Below are positions 1 to 8,772 of a stretch of DNA of 64,000 nucleotides, one piece after another (position 1 is the first letter of the stretch; every line of letters begins with the position of its first letter). The notes beneath the pieces are model-generated. The model was not told the DNA's origin and did no database searches. It saw only the letters and a program-made list of their open reading frames with translations. This stretch comes from Draconibacterium aestuarii (GTDB lineage Bacteria; Bacteroidota; Bacteroidia; Bacteroidales; Prolixibacteraceae), in NCBI GenBank assembly GCA_026671195.1, contig JAPOHD010000005.1, positions 248,001-312,000 of the forward strand, given 5' to 3'. The translations under genes were made by a program, and so were the position numbers.

Positions 1-271
1 GCACTACTGGCAGATTCCCAATCATATACTCCAACAAAGTCCTATATATCCAGCCTTCTATGTTGGTCGTTGGATTTTTAACATGGTAATATCCTCTGTT
101 TTGTTGGCCGCTGTCAAGAACCTCTAATTCCTGATTTACAGACACAAGCTCTAGTTTTTCTGAATTACTTTTGGGAAATTCACGAATACTTGTGTTTTTA
201 CGCACTCTTACATAATCTGCAAATGAATTAATTGAGGCAAATAATAAGACCAGAATAACAAGATATTTCAT
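1..271 (-). CDS. SH3-like domain protein, 3' end beyond window
   Basis: This is the N-terminal 90 residues of a secreted protein whose end lies outside the window. I translated it by hand from the ATG at 271. It begins with a signal peptide (MKYLVILVLLFASINSFA), followed by a segment (about residues 20-80) that resembles a bacterial SH3 domain: DYVRVRKNTSIREFP near the start and GYYHVKNP...EGWIYRTLLE near its end. Such domains bind peptidoglycan or ligands in the envelope and are often fused to a catalytic domain, which could follow here. Its ATG overlaps the TGA of the upstream gene (ATGA), so the two are probably translationally coupled. The fold is recognised by pattern only. Confidence 0.6.
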   Translation of the reverse strand, partial: MKYLVILVLLFASINSFADYVRVRKNTSIREFPKSNSEKLELVSVNQELEVLDSGQQNRGYYHVKNPTTNIEGWIYRTLLEYMIGNLPVV

Positions 272-669
272 TGTTTCCCTTTTATTTTGTTCACAGCATA
301 AGGAATAATGCCAATACCTAATGCCAATATAATATTGGCTAATTCATTTAAATTAAGTCCTGAAACACTTTTGACAGAATATACGTCCATATAAATATAA
401 TATGACACCAAACAGGCTGCTATTATTATAGCAGTTATACCTGACATAAGCATAATTAGTCTGCTTGAACTTCTTTTAGGTACATCAACATTTGGGTTAT
501 CACCCTCTTTTGTTCCAGGGACTAAATCAGTATCTGAAAGCAAATTTTCAAGTCCCTTACTTTGAAGGTTTTTTGTAATAATGGGTTTCAGAAATACATA
601 GAGAAGTAAAATAGGAGCAATTACCAATAAAAATGCGAGAATCTCAGGGAAAAACATTGCAACTTTCAT
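268..669 (-). CDS. Small membrane protein of unknown function
   Basis: A 133-residue protein with a membrane segment at about residues 8-28, a polar loop (about 30-68), and two further hydrophobic stretches (about 70-93 and 107-124). The C-terminus is basic (NKIKGKQ). I do not recognise a family. It overlaps the start of the following SH3-like gene by four bases (ATGA), which suggests co-translation and perhaps a membrane partner for that secreted protein. No promoter matching the Bacteroidota consensus is evident upstream. Confidence 0.6.
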   Translation of the reverse strand: MKVAMFFPEILAFLLVIAPILLLYVFLKPIITKNLQSKGLENLLSDTDLVPGTKEGDNPNVDVPKRSSSRLIMLMSGITAIIIAACLVSYYIYMDVYSVKSVSGLNLNELANIILALGIGIIPYAVNKIKGKQ

Positions 670-1154
670 ATTAATTATTTTTGGGTTTATGATTACTACG
701 TATAAAGAAAAATATAGTTATAAATATTGTGTGGTTTTTACTTTTCTAGCTTTTAGGAGAATCCTATGCATTTTTAATGAAATCTATCCAAACGAATAAG
801 CATCCTGCACAACTCTATCTTTCAACTTTGCATACTTACCAGAAAATGTAATTGAATTATAATCTTAACTTCAATAGTCAACAGCACAACATTTTATCGG
901 AATAAGTATTTACTGATCTGATCAATTTATATTGCAAAAAAGAATACAAGATTAGTATCGTACATCAGCACTATGAGCGCTTTCTAATTAGCATTACCCT
1001 TTGAAATATTTAAACAATCTAACAGTTTCATCATTCATATCAAATACATAGTATATAAATCCACGAAACCCACCACAAGTCTGAAAGGAGAAAAGTAACA
1101 AACATCACTAAAGATTTGTTACCACATTCTACCGGGCAACCGAGACCATGATTT
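670..1154. other. Gene-free stretch, 485 bp
   Basis: AT-rich spacer with no open frame of convincing composition on either strand and no clear hairpin or RNA signature that I can see. Confidence 0.5.
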
Positions 1155-1463
1155 TTATGGCATCTGTGAAGTGCTATTATCCCTCTTCATCAAATTCGCG
1201 ACATTTGCAAAGAAATCGCCACTATTTGATTGTTCCGTTACTTCCGTTGGTGAAAGTTTGGGTAAAACAAAATCCAATAGCTTTAGCAATATTTCCAACC
1301 TGGTTTTTGGTGATAACTCTTTTAAATCTTTTGCAACCTTGTTTTTTGTATAATTGCTTGCTATTACCTCTTTTATAAAGTCACGAAACTCCTGAGTACT
1401 TTTATTATAAATACCTCGTTTCCTACCTATTGGATTGCCTGATTGTCCTTTTTGAAATGCCAT
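1155..1463 (-). CDS. DUF5681-like small protein
   Basis: A 102-residue protein whose N-terminus reads FQKGQSGNPIGRKRG, the signature motif of DUF5681-type proteins. These are small basic proteins often found near mobile or phage-like DNA. The remainder is predicted helical with charged residues (KELSPKTRLEILLKLLDFVLP). No partner genes such as terminase or capsid lie nearby, so this may be a stray copy. The function of the family is unknown. The motif supports that the frame is real even though the gene stands alone between two non-coding stretches of about 500 bp. Confidence 0.6.
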   Translation of the reverse strand: MAFQKGQSGNPIGRKRGIYNKSTQEFRDFIKEVIASNYTKNKVAKDLKELSPKTRLEILLKLLDFVLPKLSPTEVTEQSNSGDFFANVANLMKRDNSTSQMP

Positions 1464-1973
1464 AACTTTGTTTTTTATTGTTATTTACAATAGAACTCAT
1501 GTTGTAACGCAATATTAGTATTAGAGCGGGCATTATTCAGGAACCCTGTACCATAAATACGGGACAGTGTGCGCAAACTTAGAAACTGTTGCATATATTA
1601 GGTCTCTAGAAAATTTGCGAAGATGTGTTGGTTAAATTAATTCATTCAAAGGAAGGCGAGCTATAATTTAAGTTCAACGAAAAACCATTTAATATAAAAA
1701 CTTCTTCTCAATGAAATGGCAATGAATATAAACGGTATAAGATAGAGACTTGTACGAACAACACTATTAAAGACTGTCAGCAATATTGATAACCTAAAAG
1801 AAAAGAGGTTATATAAAACAATCTAAGTAAAGTTTATTAGAAAAAGGATTACTTGGTGGCGAAATGACCAGAAAAAAAACAGGAAATATTAAGCTTAAAA
1901 ATTAAAATTTTGAACTCCTGCAATCAAGAAGTCCGCTACAAAAGTTCGCTACAATTTTGAATATAAACAAAAA
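1464..1973. other. Gene-free stretch, about 510 bp
   Basis: No supported gene. Near its right end (about 1930-1955) there is a short direct repeat built on CGCTACAA, separated by 6 bases, next to the tRNA terminator. I see no integrase gene or clear attachment site to go with it. Confidence 0.4.
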
Positions 1974-1996
1974 AAGGGGTTGAAAATCAACCCCTT
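1974..1996 (-). terminator. Terminator of the tRNA operon
   Basis: Perfect inverted repeat AAGGGGTTGA / TCAACCCCTT with a 3-base loop. On the minus strand it is followed by a run of seven T (bases 1975-1969). It lies 12 bases past the 3' end of tRNA-Tyr, in the right orientation for both tRNAs. Confidence 0.85.
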
Positions 1997-2008
1997 ATAT
2001 TTAACATC

Positions 2009-2093
2009 TGGTGGGAAGAGCAGGATTCGAACCTACGAAGGCTGAGCCAACAGATTTACAGTCTGCCCCGTTTGACCGCTTCGGTATCTTCCC
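2009..2093 (-). tRNA. tRNA-Tyr (anticodon GTA)
   Basis: The minus strand folds into a class II tRNA: acceptor stem GGGAAGA/TCTTCCC, anticodon loop CTGTAAA giving GTA, an extended variable arm as expected for tRNA-Tyr, and TTCGAAT in the T loop. The 3' CCA is encoded (2011-2009). Confidence 0.95.
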
Positions 2094-2107
2094 AATATTT
2101 TTTTGTG

Positions 2108-2181
2108 AGCCGAATCCCAGATTCGAACTGGGGACCCCGAGATTACAAATCACGTGCTCTGGCCAACTGAGCTAATTCGGC
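2108..2181 (-). tRNA. tRNA-Thr (anticodon TGT)
   Basis: Cloverleaf on the minus strand with acceptor stem GCCGAAT/ATTCGGC, anticodon loop TTTGTAA giving TGT, and T loop TTCGAAT. The discriminator base is T and the CCA end is not encoded (the genome reads CAC), unlike the neighbouring tRNA-Tyr 14 bases downstream. Confidence 0.95.
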
Positions 2182-2236
2182 TTAATATTGTTATCAGTTT
2201 TTTTTAGAACGTTTGCTTTTTTCATTTCAGCGGCTG

Positions 2237-2268
2237 CAAAGGAATGAATTATTTTTTAATTCTGCAAA
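2237..2268 (-). promoter_or_regulatory. Promoter for tRNA-Thr/tRNA-Tyr
   Basis: On the minus strand TTTG (2268-2265) is followed after 20 bases by TTCCTTTG (2244-2237), one mismatch from the Bacteroidota -7 element TAnnTTTG. It sits about 55 bases upstream of tRNA-Thr. Confidence 0.6.
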
Positions 2269-2324
2269 ACTTTTTTGCAACTTTTTCACCACTTTTTTTT
2301 AGAACGTTTTCTTTTCGAAAAAAG

Positions 2325-2422
2325 TGGGTAAGCTACCTGTGTCGCACCGCTACAACCGCCTACCCTTGCTGCCTTCCGACCCTGGGGGGATTCAGCAGGA
2401 GCTGATCGCACAGGACTTACCC
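2325..2422 (-). ncRNA. ffs: Signal recognition particle RNA, small bacterial type
   Basis: The minus strand carries the conserved apical core CAGGGTCGGAAGGCAGCAAG of bacterial SRP RNA. Complementary ends (GGGTAAGTCCTGTG near the 5' end, CACAGGTAGCTTACCC at the 3' end) form the long rod. Length is about 98 nt. It pairs with Ffh for co-translational membrane targeting. The end points are set by the terminal helix and may be off by a few bases. On the minus strand a T-rich tract (CTTTTTTCG) follows directly. Confidence 0.93.
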
Positions 2423-2427
2423 GGCGA

Positions 2428-2458
2428 CAAAAGTAGATATTTTTTCTTTCCCTCCAAA
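2428..2458 (-). promoter_or_regulatory. Promoter of the SRP RNA gene
   Basis: Minus strand: TTTG (2458-2455), 19-base spacer, then TACTTTTG (2435-2428), an exact match to TAnnTTTG. The RNA starts immediately downstream. It is the best example in the window of the Bacteroidota primary-sigma promoter. Confidence 0.8.
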
Positions 2459-2698
2459 TAAAAAATTCAAATGACGTAATTTTAAACGTCAATTCCCTAC
2501 TTATCCTTCTGAATATCTGAACATAAAACGATGTATTTTTTTTATCAATTTTGTTCTGATCAGTTGTTATTATGTATTTTCGGATGACTACAACCCAAAA
2601 AATAGATTCTGATTAATTGTATCCGTATTCAGTACTCAATTCTGTAAGAAAGCCTAAATAACATGGGCTCAAAACTGTTATTCAACAAAAAATAGATT

Positions 2699-2706
2699 TA
2701 TATTTG
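2699..2706 (+). promoter_or_regulatory. Putative -7 element before the DUF4199 gene
   Basis: TATATTTG matches the TAnnTTTG consensus exactly and lies 27 bases before the ATG at 2733. No TTTG is visible at the -33 position, so the assignment rests on one element. Confidence 0.45.
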
Positions 2707-2732
2707 TCGAACCTTTTCTAAAAAAAACTATT

Positions 2733-3260
2733 ATGGAAGAAAAACCTGTTTCATTAATGAAGTCGTCCCTTACTTACGGGATTTATTTAGGTATTGTATC
2801 AATTTTATTATCGGTAGTAATTTATGTGCTTGGCTACAGTTTCGAAAAATGGGTGGCCTACGCCGCTTATCCGGTCATTATTGCCGGGGTTGTTCTGGCC
2901 CAGCTTAGTTATCGTAAAACCTTAGGTGGAGAAATGACATACGGACAAGCTTTTGGTGTTGGGGTAATGACAGTCATTTTCTCATCTGTACTATCATCTG
3001 TTTACACGTATTTACTTTATGCAGTTATCGATCCTTCTTTAATTGATCAGTTAAGATTGGCCACCGAACAACAAATTGTTGAGCAAGGTAAAGTTCCGGA
3101 AGAACAACTCGATGCAGTGGTGAATATGATGACCAAATTCCAGAAGCCGGCGATTATGGCAGTTTTGGGCATATTTGGGGGAGCATTAATTGGTTTAGTT
3201 ATTAGTTTAATTACTGCCATATTTACAAAAAAGAATCCAAGTGACGAGGTACCTGCTTAG
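2733..3260 (+). CDS. DUF4199 family membrane protein
   Basis: A 175-residue integral membrane protein with four hydrophobic segments at about 13-33, 43-58, 75-97 and 139-164. The motif GGEMTYGQAFGVG between segments two and three is typical of DUF4199, a Bacteroidota family of unknown function. A charged stretch (about 104-135) separates the last two segments. It is 29 bases upstream of a family 2 glycosyltransferase, an arrangement common in this phylum, so it may assist that membrane enzyme. That role is inferred from position only. Confidence 0.8.
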   Translation: MEEKPVSLMKSSLTYGIYLGIVSILLSVVIYVLGYSFEKWVAYAAYPVIIAGVVLAQLSYRKTLGGEMTYGQAFGVGVMTVIFSSVLSSVYTYLLYAVIDPSLIDQLRLATEQQIVEQGKVPEEQLDAVVNMMTKFQKPAIMAVLGIFGGALIGLVISLITAIFTKKNPSDEVPA

Positions 3261-3289
3261 GTTCCTCAAAACATATAGATCAAACGTTT

Positions 3290-4246
3290 ATGGATATTTC
3301 CGTAGTTGTGCCTCTTTTTAACGAGGAAGAATCGATTCCAGAGTTAACTGCCTGGCTAAAAAGAGTAATGGAGAAAAATAATTTCAGTTATGAAATTATG
3401 ATGATTGATGATGGTAGCCGCGACGATTCGTGGGAGGTTATCCAAAACCTTCAAAAAGAGAATCCTTTTATTAAAGGAATTAAATTCAGGCGTAACTACG
3501 GAAAATCGGCTGCACTCTACTGTGGTTTTGAAGCTGTAAAGGGCGATGTAGTAATTACAATGGATGCCGACCTGCAAGACAGTCCCGATGAAATTCCTGA
3601 ATTGTACAGGATGATTACAGAAGATGGCTACGACCTGGTTTCGGGCTGGAAGAAAAAACGATTCGATCCGGTTTTCACCAAGAATTTACCCAGTAAACTA
3701 TACAACTGGACGGTTCGCCGAATGACGGGTATTAAACTGCACGACATGAACTGCGGGTTAAAAGCCTATCGAAAAAACGTAATTAAAAGTATTGAAGTTT
3801 ACGGCGAAATGCACCGGTATATTCCGGTACTTGCAAAATGGGCAGGCTATAAAAACATTGGAGAGAAAGTGGTTGTGCATGCCGAACGCAAATACGGTGT
3901 TACCAAATTTGGCCTTGAACGATTTGTACGTGGGCCACTCGATTTAATGTCGGTAACCTTTATTTCGAGGTATGTTAAACGCCCAATGCACTTTTTTGGA
4001 ATTCTTGGAGCACTCATCTTTATTATCGGATTTGCTTCGGCTGCATATCTTGGCGTTCAAAAAATAATACAACTAAACCAGGGAATTACAGGGCATTTAA
4101 TAACCGACAGCCCTTATTTCTACATCGCGCTTACCTCAATGATTATTGGTGCGCAATTTTTTATGGGCGGTTTTCTGGGCGAATTGGTTTCACGCAGTTC
4201 GAGCGAGCGCAACAAATATCAGATTGAAGTAAAAACTTTTGAATAG
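3290..4246 (+). CDS. Family 2 glycosyltransferase, DPM/GtrB type
   Basis: A 318-residue polyprenyl-phosphate glycosyltransferase of the dolichol-phosphate mannosyltransferase type. The GT-A domain covers about residues 1-225, with VVPLFNEEES at 6-15, the nucleotide-binding DDGS at 40-43, and the metal-binding DADLQD at 92-97. Two C-terminal membrane helices (about 232-257 and 275-300) are as in GtrB/ArnC-like enzymes. It should transfer a sugar from a nucleotide donor to undecaprenyl phosphate on the cytoplasmic face. The sugar cannot be told from sequence. It follows the DUF4199 gene by 29 bases and is followed by another membrane protein gene. Confidence 0.88.
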   Translation: MDISVVVPLFNEEESIPELTAWLKRVMEKNNFSYEIMMIDDGSRDDSWEVIQNLQKENPFIKGIKFRRNYGKSAALYCGFEAVKGDVVITMDADLQDSPDEIPELYRMITEDGYDLVSGWKKKRFDPVFTKNLPSKLYNWTVRRMTGIKLHDMNCGLKAYRKNVIKSIEVYGEMHRYIPVLAKWAGYKNIGEKVVVHAERKYGVTKFGLERFVRGPLDLMSVTFISRYVKRPMHFFGILGALIFIIGFASAAYLGVQKIIQLNQGITGHLITDSPYFYIALTSMIIGAQFFMGGFLGELVSRSSSERNKYQIEVKTFE

Positions 4247-4259
4247 CACAAAAACCTCC

Positions 4260-5111
4260 ATGGAGCAAAAAGAAATCCAGTTTCGTAAAAAAAGAGAACT
4301 CGGCGTTATCATTTCGGATTCATTTGAATTCCTAAAACTGGAAATCAAACCCATTTCGCGCCTTATACTTATATATGTTTTACCATTTGTTGTATTGTAT
4401 GCCTTCGGGCAAGTTTACCTTCAACGCAATGTACTTAGTGCAATTGATTTAACAGATCAGGAAAAACTAATGGCAAATATTGGCCCCTTCTATTTAAACA
4501 TGTTTCTTTTTTTGTTTTTCGGATTGTTTATACAATCCTTGCTGGTAGGTACCTATTACAGTTATATTGAAGCCTACCTAAAACTGGGCAAGGGCAATTT
4601 TAATCTTTCAGATATCAGCGCAAAATTCTTTGCCAACAGTTTACTGGCTATGGGCGCCAACCTTGTATTCGCCGTCATTGTATTTTTTGGCATAATTATG
4701 TGCTTTCTTCCCGGAATTTATTTTGCCAACACGTTTTCCTTGCTTCTGATTATTTTTATTTACGAAAAGAAAGGACTGGGCGACGCGCTCTCCCGTTCGT
4801 GGAAACTCGTAAACACACAGTGGTGGAACACTTTGATTTTGAATCTTCTGGCAATTGTGATGATTTGGGCGGTAAGTATGCTTATTTCTATACCAACAAT
4901 GGTTATGGGAATCTCAAAAAACCTTTTCTCTTCAGAGTTCACCAATCCGGTTGACTATCCCCAGTGGTACTGGATTGTAACGGGAATAACAGCAGCCGTG
5001 AGCACACTTCTTATGATAATTCCATTTACATTTCAGGCTTTCCAATATTTCAATCTGGAAGAACGGGAAAATCCTACTATTAATTTAAACGACAATTCTA
5101 TCACTGAATAA
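4260..5111 (+). CDS. Polytopic membrane protein of unknown function
   Basis: A 283-residue protein from the ATG at 4260. An upstream TTG at 4239 would overlap the glycosyltransferase and is less likely. It has about six hydrophobic segments. The stretch GDALSRSWKLVNTQWWNTL resembles proteins with a glycerophosphodiester-phosphodiesterase-type membrane domain (GPDPase_memb/YciC-like), but no catalytic domain is attached. It is 13 bases from the glycosyltransferase and so is probably co-transcribed. Function unknown. Confidence 0.65.
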   Translation: MEQKEIQFRKKRELGVIISDSFEFLKLEIKPISRLILIYVLPFVVLYAFGQVYLQRNVLSAIDLTDQEKLMANIGPFYLNMFLFLFFGLFIQSLLVGTYYSYIEAYLKLGKGNFNLSDISAKFFANSLLAMGANLVFAVIVFFGIIMCFLPGIYFANTFSLLLIIFIYEKKGLGDALSRSWKLVNTQWWNTLILNLLAIVMIWAVSMLISIPTMVMGISKNLFSSEFTNPVDYPQWYWIVTGITAAVSTLLMIIPFTFQAFQYFNLEERENPTINLNDNSITE

Positions 5112-5243
5112 AACAGTTACTTCTTCTTAGTTTTACCCCCTCGCTTACTTTTTTTACCTGTTTCTGCAAAAAGTTGTAACGATATACATTTTTGTACGTC
5201 TTAACTCCAAACAATCAGTTAAACATTTCTTATAGCCAGAAAC

Positions 5244-5942
5244 ATGATAAAAACAACCGACCTCACAAAAGTATTCCGTACCGATGAGATTGAAACCAGT
5301 GCCTTAAACAAAGTAAATGTTCATGTAAAAAAAGGTGAGTTTGTAGCAATCATGGGACCTTCAGGATGCGGAAAATCAACGCTGCTAAACATCATCGGAC
5401 TGCTCGACAATCCTTCGGGTGGAGAATATTATTTCGATGGTAAACAGGTTGGGCACCTGAAAGAGCGCAACCGTACTTTGCTTCGTAAAGGAAACATCGG
5501 ATTTGTTTTCCAGAGTTTTAACCTGATTGACGAGTTAAGCGTGTACGAAAATGTGGAGCTACCGCTCATCTATTTAAAGTTAAAGGCCCGCGAGCGGAAA
5601 GAAATGGTGGAAAAAGTGCTCGATCGGATGAAAATAAGCCACCGCAAAAAACATTTCCCGCAACAACTTTCAGGTGGCCAACAGCAGCGTGTGGCAATTG
5701 CCCGGGCAGTTGTAGCCCATCCAAAACTTATTTTAGCCGATGAGCCAACCGGAAATCTCGATTCAAAAAACGGGACCGAAGTAATGAACCTTTTAACCGA
5801 ACTGAACCAGGAAGGAACAACCATTGTAATGGTAACTCACTCCTTGCGCGATTCGGAATATGCCCACCGCATTATTAATCTGTTCGACGGAATGGTAATT
5901 ACCCAGGAGGTAAAAAAAGAACTTCGCGAAATGCTCTTATAA
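5244..5942 (+). CDS. MacB/LolD-type ABC transporter ATPase
   Basis: A 232-residue ABC ATPase. Walker A is GPSGCGKST (38-46), the Q-loop lies in VFQSFNL, the signature is LSGGQQQR, Walker B is LILADEP with D-loop NLD, and the switch histidine is in VTHS. This set and length are typical of the MacB/LolD/FtsE class that energises mechanotransmission rather than substrate channelling. The permease partner is the FtsX-like gene 55 bases downstream. The pair probably forms an inner-membrane machine exporting a peptide or lipoprotein; the substrate is unknown. Confidence 0.9.
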   Translation: MIKTTDLTKVFRTDEIETSALNKVNVHVKKGEFVAIMGPSGCGKSTLLNIIGLLDNPSGGEYYFDGKQVGHLKERNRTLLRKGNIGFVFQSFNLIDELSVYENVELPLIYLKLKARERKEMVEKVLDRMKISHRKKHFPQQLSGGQQQRVAIARAVVAHPKLILADEPTGNLDSKNGTEVMNLLTELNQEGTTIVMVTHSLRDSEYAHRIINLFDGMVITQEVKKELREMLL

Positions 5943-5997
5943 CCGCAACACAGCACAGAACTTTAAATTTTAAACCTTACACTTTTAACACAAATCC

Positions 5998-8370
5998 ATG
6001 TCAACATTTAAACGAAACCTAAAACTGGGCTGGAGAAATATCCTCAAAAATAAATTCTTTTCCTTTCTGAATATTGGCGGTGTGGCAATCGGAATGGCCG
6101 TTACCACGCTTATCCTGTTTTGGGTAGTCGACGAACTCAACTACGACAAATACCATAAAAACCTGAGTCAGATTTACCAGGTTTACGAACACCAGGTGTA
6201 TTCCGACGGGCAAGACCTGCATACCGGTTGTACTCCGTTCCCATTGTCGTCCGAGTTGAAATCAACTTACCCGGAAGTAATTAATGCAAGTACTTATACT
6301 TTTCTGGGCGGCCAACCTGTAAAATACCAAAACAAAGAATACAAGGATATTGGCTTAATGCTGGCCGACAAAGAGTTTACAAACCTGTTTTCATTCGAAA
6401 TTACTGAAGGAGATGCCAAAGCGCTTGAATCACCCGATCAAATAATGATAACTCAGAAAGTGGTTGACCTGTTCTTTGACGGGGAGTCGCCTATCGGGAA
6501 AGTTTTGACCGTTTACGGAAGTTACAACTTTACAGTTGGCGCAGTAATTTCCTGCCCCGAAAAAAACACGTCGATTACTTTCGACATACTTGCGTCGATT
6601 AAAGTAGCCGAAGCCTTGGGTGCCGACCTGACACGTTGGGGCAACAACTGGCCATTTACAAGTTTACTGTTGGAAGAAGGAACAAATACCGATAATCTGG
6701 AAAGTAAAATAACCGGTTTATTAAAAGAAAAAGGACAGGAAAATACATCACTCTTTCTTTTCCCTTATACTAAAATGCATTTGTATAACTTCTCCGACAA
6801 AAACAACCGGATTCAATACATCTACCAGTTTTTAGCCATCGCCTTAATCATCGTACTTATCGCTTCCATAAACTTTGTAAACTCGTCGACCGCCAGTTCA
6901 GAAACACGGCGTCCCGAAGTTGGGATTCGAAAAGTGCTGGGAGCTACAAAAGCCAACCTCACCAATCAGTTCTTTTACGAAAAAGGATTAATGATTGCGA
7001 TAAGTCTGGTACTTGGCATCATCCTGGTTTTTGCATTTATGCCACTTTTCAGCCAGCTGGCCGACAAAAAAATCAGCCTGAGTTTGCTTGGGAATAAATA
7101 CCTGATACTTATGTTATTTGTAATGGTAGCCAGCATTTTGGTGTTATCGGTGGCCTACCCTTCCATTTATATCTCGTCGTTTGCTCCGGCACGCGTATTA
7201 AAAAAGGCCCCAAAGGGAAACGGCAGCCGGTTTAGTTTCCGGAGTATGTTGGTGGTTCTTCAGTTTACACTTTCAATTGTTCTGGTAATTTGCACCATTG
7301 CAGTTACCACACAGCTTAACTTTATAAACGATTACGACCTTGGCTACAACCAGGATAATCTGATTTATATAAATTTAGATGAAGCCACACAAACCAAACA
7401 CGAAGCGCTTTCTGCCGAATTTAAAAACATTACGGGTGTGGTAAACCTGAGCAAAGCCGATAAACTTCCGTTTTACGGAGGAAACTCATCGTGGGGCTAC
7501 GATTGGCAGGGCAAAGATCCGGAAAACAAAGTCTTGATTTGTATTATGCGGGTCGATCGGAATTATTTTGAAACCCTGGGAATCCAACTGGCCGAAGGAA
7601 GAAGTTTCTCATCGATATACGATAACATGAAAACCGAAGACAGCGATATGACCGGCGAAGTAATCTTAAACCAGGAAGCGCTTAAACGAATGAAAATGGA
7701 AGAACCCATCGGAAAAACTTTTGGTAGAAACGGACAAGAAAAACTACCCATTGTTGGCGTTGCCAAAGACTTTCATTTTGAATCACTAAAAAATGGGATA
7801 GAACCCATGTTAATGGTGCCCTTAACCCAGGATCCCGATGTACTGATTTTACGCATACAGCCCGAAAATTTCACAAAAACACTGGCTTCCATAACTTCAA
7901 AATGGGAAGAAATAATACCGGATACCAGTTGCGAAATTGGCTTTTTCGATCAACGACTGGAAAGAATGTATAATTCTGAAAAGAGAATATCCGGACTGTT
8001 TAGCTACTTTTCGTTTGTGGCCATTTTTATTGCCTGCATTGGCTTGTTCGGGCTATCGGTTTTTGCGATTGAACGCAAACGGAAAGAAATAGGCATACGA
8101 AAAGTAAATGGCTCGAAGGTAACGCAGATTTTGGCCATGTTAAACAAAGACTTTATAAAATGGGTAGTTATATCGTTTTTACTGGCATCGCCAATTGCCT
8201 GGTATACCATGAACCAATGGCTTCAGAATTTTGCTTACAAAACAACACTCGACTGGTGGATTTTTGCGCTGGCCGGAGTGCTTGCCATAGTAATAGCTGT
8301 TTTAACCGTTTCGTTTCAATCGTACAAAGCAGCTGTTCGAAACCCGGTTGAAGCGCTCAGGTATGAGTAG
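5998..8370 (+). CDS. FtsX/MacB-like ABC permease
   Basis: A 790-residue permease with duplicated architecture. It has an N-terminal TM (about 20-42), a periplasmic MacB-type domain, an FtsX core with three TMs (about 275-400), a fourth TM near 415-440, a second periplasmic domain (about 440-670), and a C-terminal FtsX core (about 675-785). The motifs RRPEVGIRKVLGA and RKEIGIRKVNG precede the first and second cores and are hallmarks of the family. Eight-TM permeases of this kind are abundant in Bacteroidota and act with a MacB-like ATPase, here the gene just upstream. Substrate unknown. A 42-bp tandem repeat lies directly downstream. Confidence 0.88.
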   Translation: MSTFKRNLKLGWRNILKNKFFSFLNIGGVAIGMAVTTLILFWVVDELNYDKYHKNLSQIYQVYEHQVYSDGQDLHTGCTPFPLSSELKSTYPEVINASTYTFLGGQPVKYQNKEYKDIGLMLADKEFTNLFSFEITEGDAKALESPDQIMITQKVVDLFFDGESPIGKVLTVYGSYNFTVGAVISCPEKNTSITFDILASIKVAEALGADLTRWGNNWPFTSLLLEEGTNTDNLESKITGLLKEKGQENTSLFLFPYTKMHLYNFSDKNNRIQYIYQFLAIALIIVLIASINFVNSSTASSETRRPEVGIRKVLGATKANLTNQFFYEKGLMIAISLVLGIILVFAFMPLFSQLADKKISLSLLGNKYLILMLFVMVASILVLSVAYPSIYISSFAPARVLKKAPKGNGSRFSFRSMLVVLQFTLSIVLVICTIAVTTQLNFINDYDLGYNQDNLIYINLDEATQTKHEALSAEFKNITGVVNLSKADKLPFYGGNSSWGYDWQGKDPENKVLICIMRVDRNYFETLGIQLAEGRSFSSIYDNMKTEDSDMTGEVILNQEALKRMKMEEPIGKTFGRNGQEKLPIVGVAKDFHFESLKNGIEPMLMVPLTQDPDVLILRIQPENFTKTLASITSKWEEIIPDTSCEIGFFDQRLERMYNSEKRISGLFSYFSFVAIFIACIGLFGLSVFAIERKRKEIGIRKVNGSKVTQILAMLNKDFIKWVVISFLLASPIAWYTMNQWLQNFAYKTTLDWWIFALAGVLAIVIAVLTVSFQSYKAAVRNPVEALRYE

Positions 8371-8425
8371 ATATGGGTGATTGCTGTTTACTGACAAACA
8401 AGCCCAAAATGCCTAACCTGCTGAT

Positions 8426-8713
8426 TATAACCAGCCGCCGCAGTTCAGAGTGTGGTTTTCGGACGGCTCCGAAACCTTGCCGCAACTTTGCGGGACGAAA
8501 AAAAACACGTCCGAAACCCTACTGCAAAACGGCGAGGGCTTCTCAAATCAGTCGGAAAGCTTGCCGCAGCTTTGCGTGATAAAAAAAAATGCGTCTGAAA
8601 GTGCCCCGCAGCTTTGCGGGAACCAATCGGATGATGTTGAAACCGCCCCGCGATTCAGAATGCACCTGGCAAACGGTTTTGAAAGCCCGCCGCAAATCGG
8701 AAAGTACCTGTAA
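8426..8713 (+). repeat. Degenerate 42-bp tandem repeat, about seven units
   Basis: Units start at 8426, 8468, 8510, 8552, 8594, 8636 and 8678, exactly 42 bases apart. The best conserved part reads close to TCCGAAACCTTGCCGCAGCT; the second half of each unit varies. Because 42 is a multiple of three, one frame stays open from a GTG at 8450 to 8713 and gives 14-residue repeats of the type SESLPQLCG. The serine codon differs between units (TCC, TCG, TCT) while E, P and Q are kept, which leaves open that it is, or was, translated. It lies between convergent genes with no promoter seen. Confidence 0.75.
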
Positions 8714-8772
8714 AATTACGTTGAACCCGGATTATGGCAAAAAATCTCTTGTATCAGAAAAATAGAATTCGT

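Noticed and set aside
1930-1955. CGCTACAA direct repeat near tRNA-Tyr as an attachment site
   Set aside because: No integrase gene and no repeat of a tRNA 3' end is seen nearby.
2286-2492. Open frame of 68 residues on the minus strand
   Set aside because: It lies across the SRP RNA gene and its promoter; the RNA explains the conservation.
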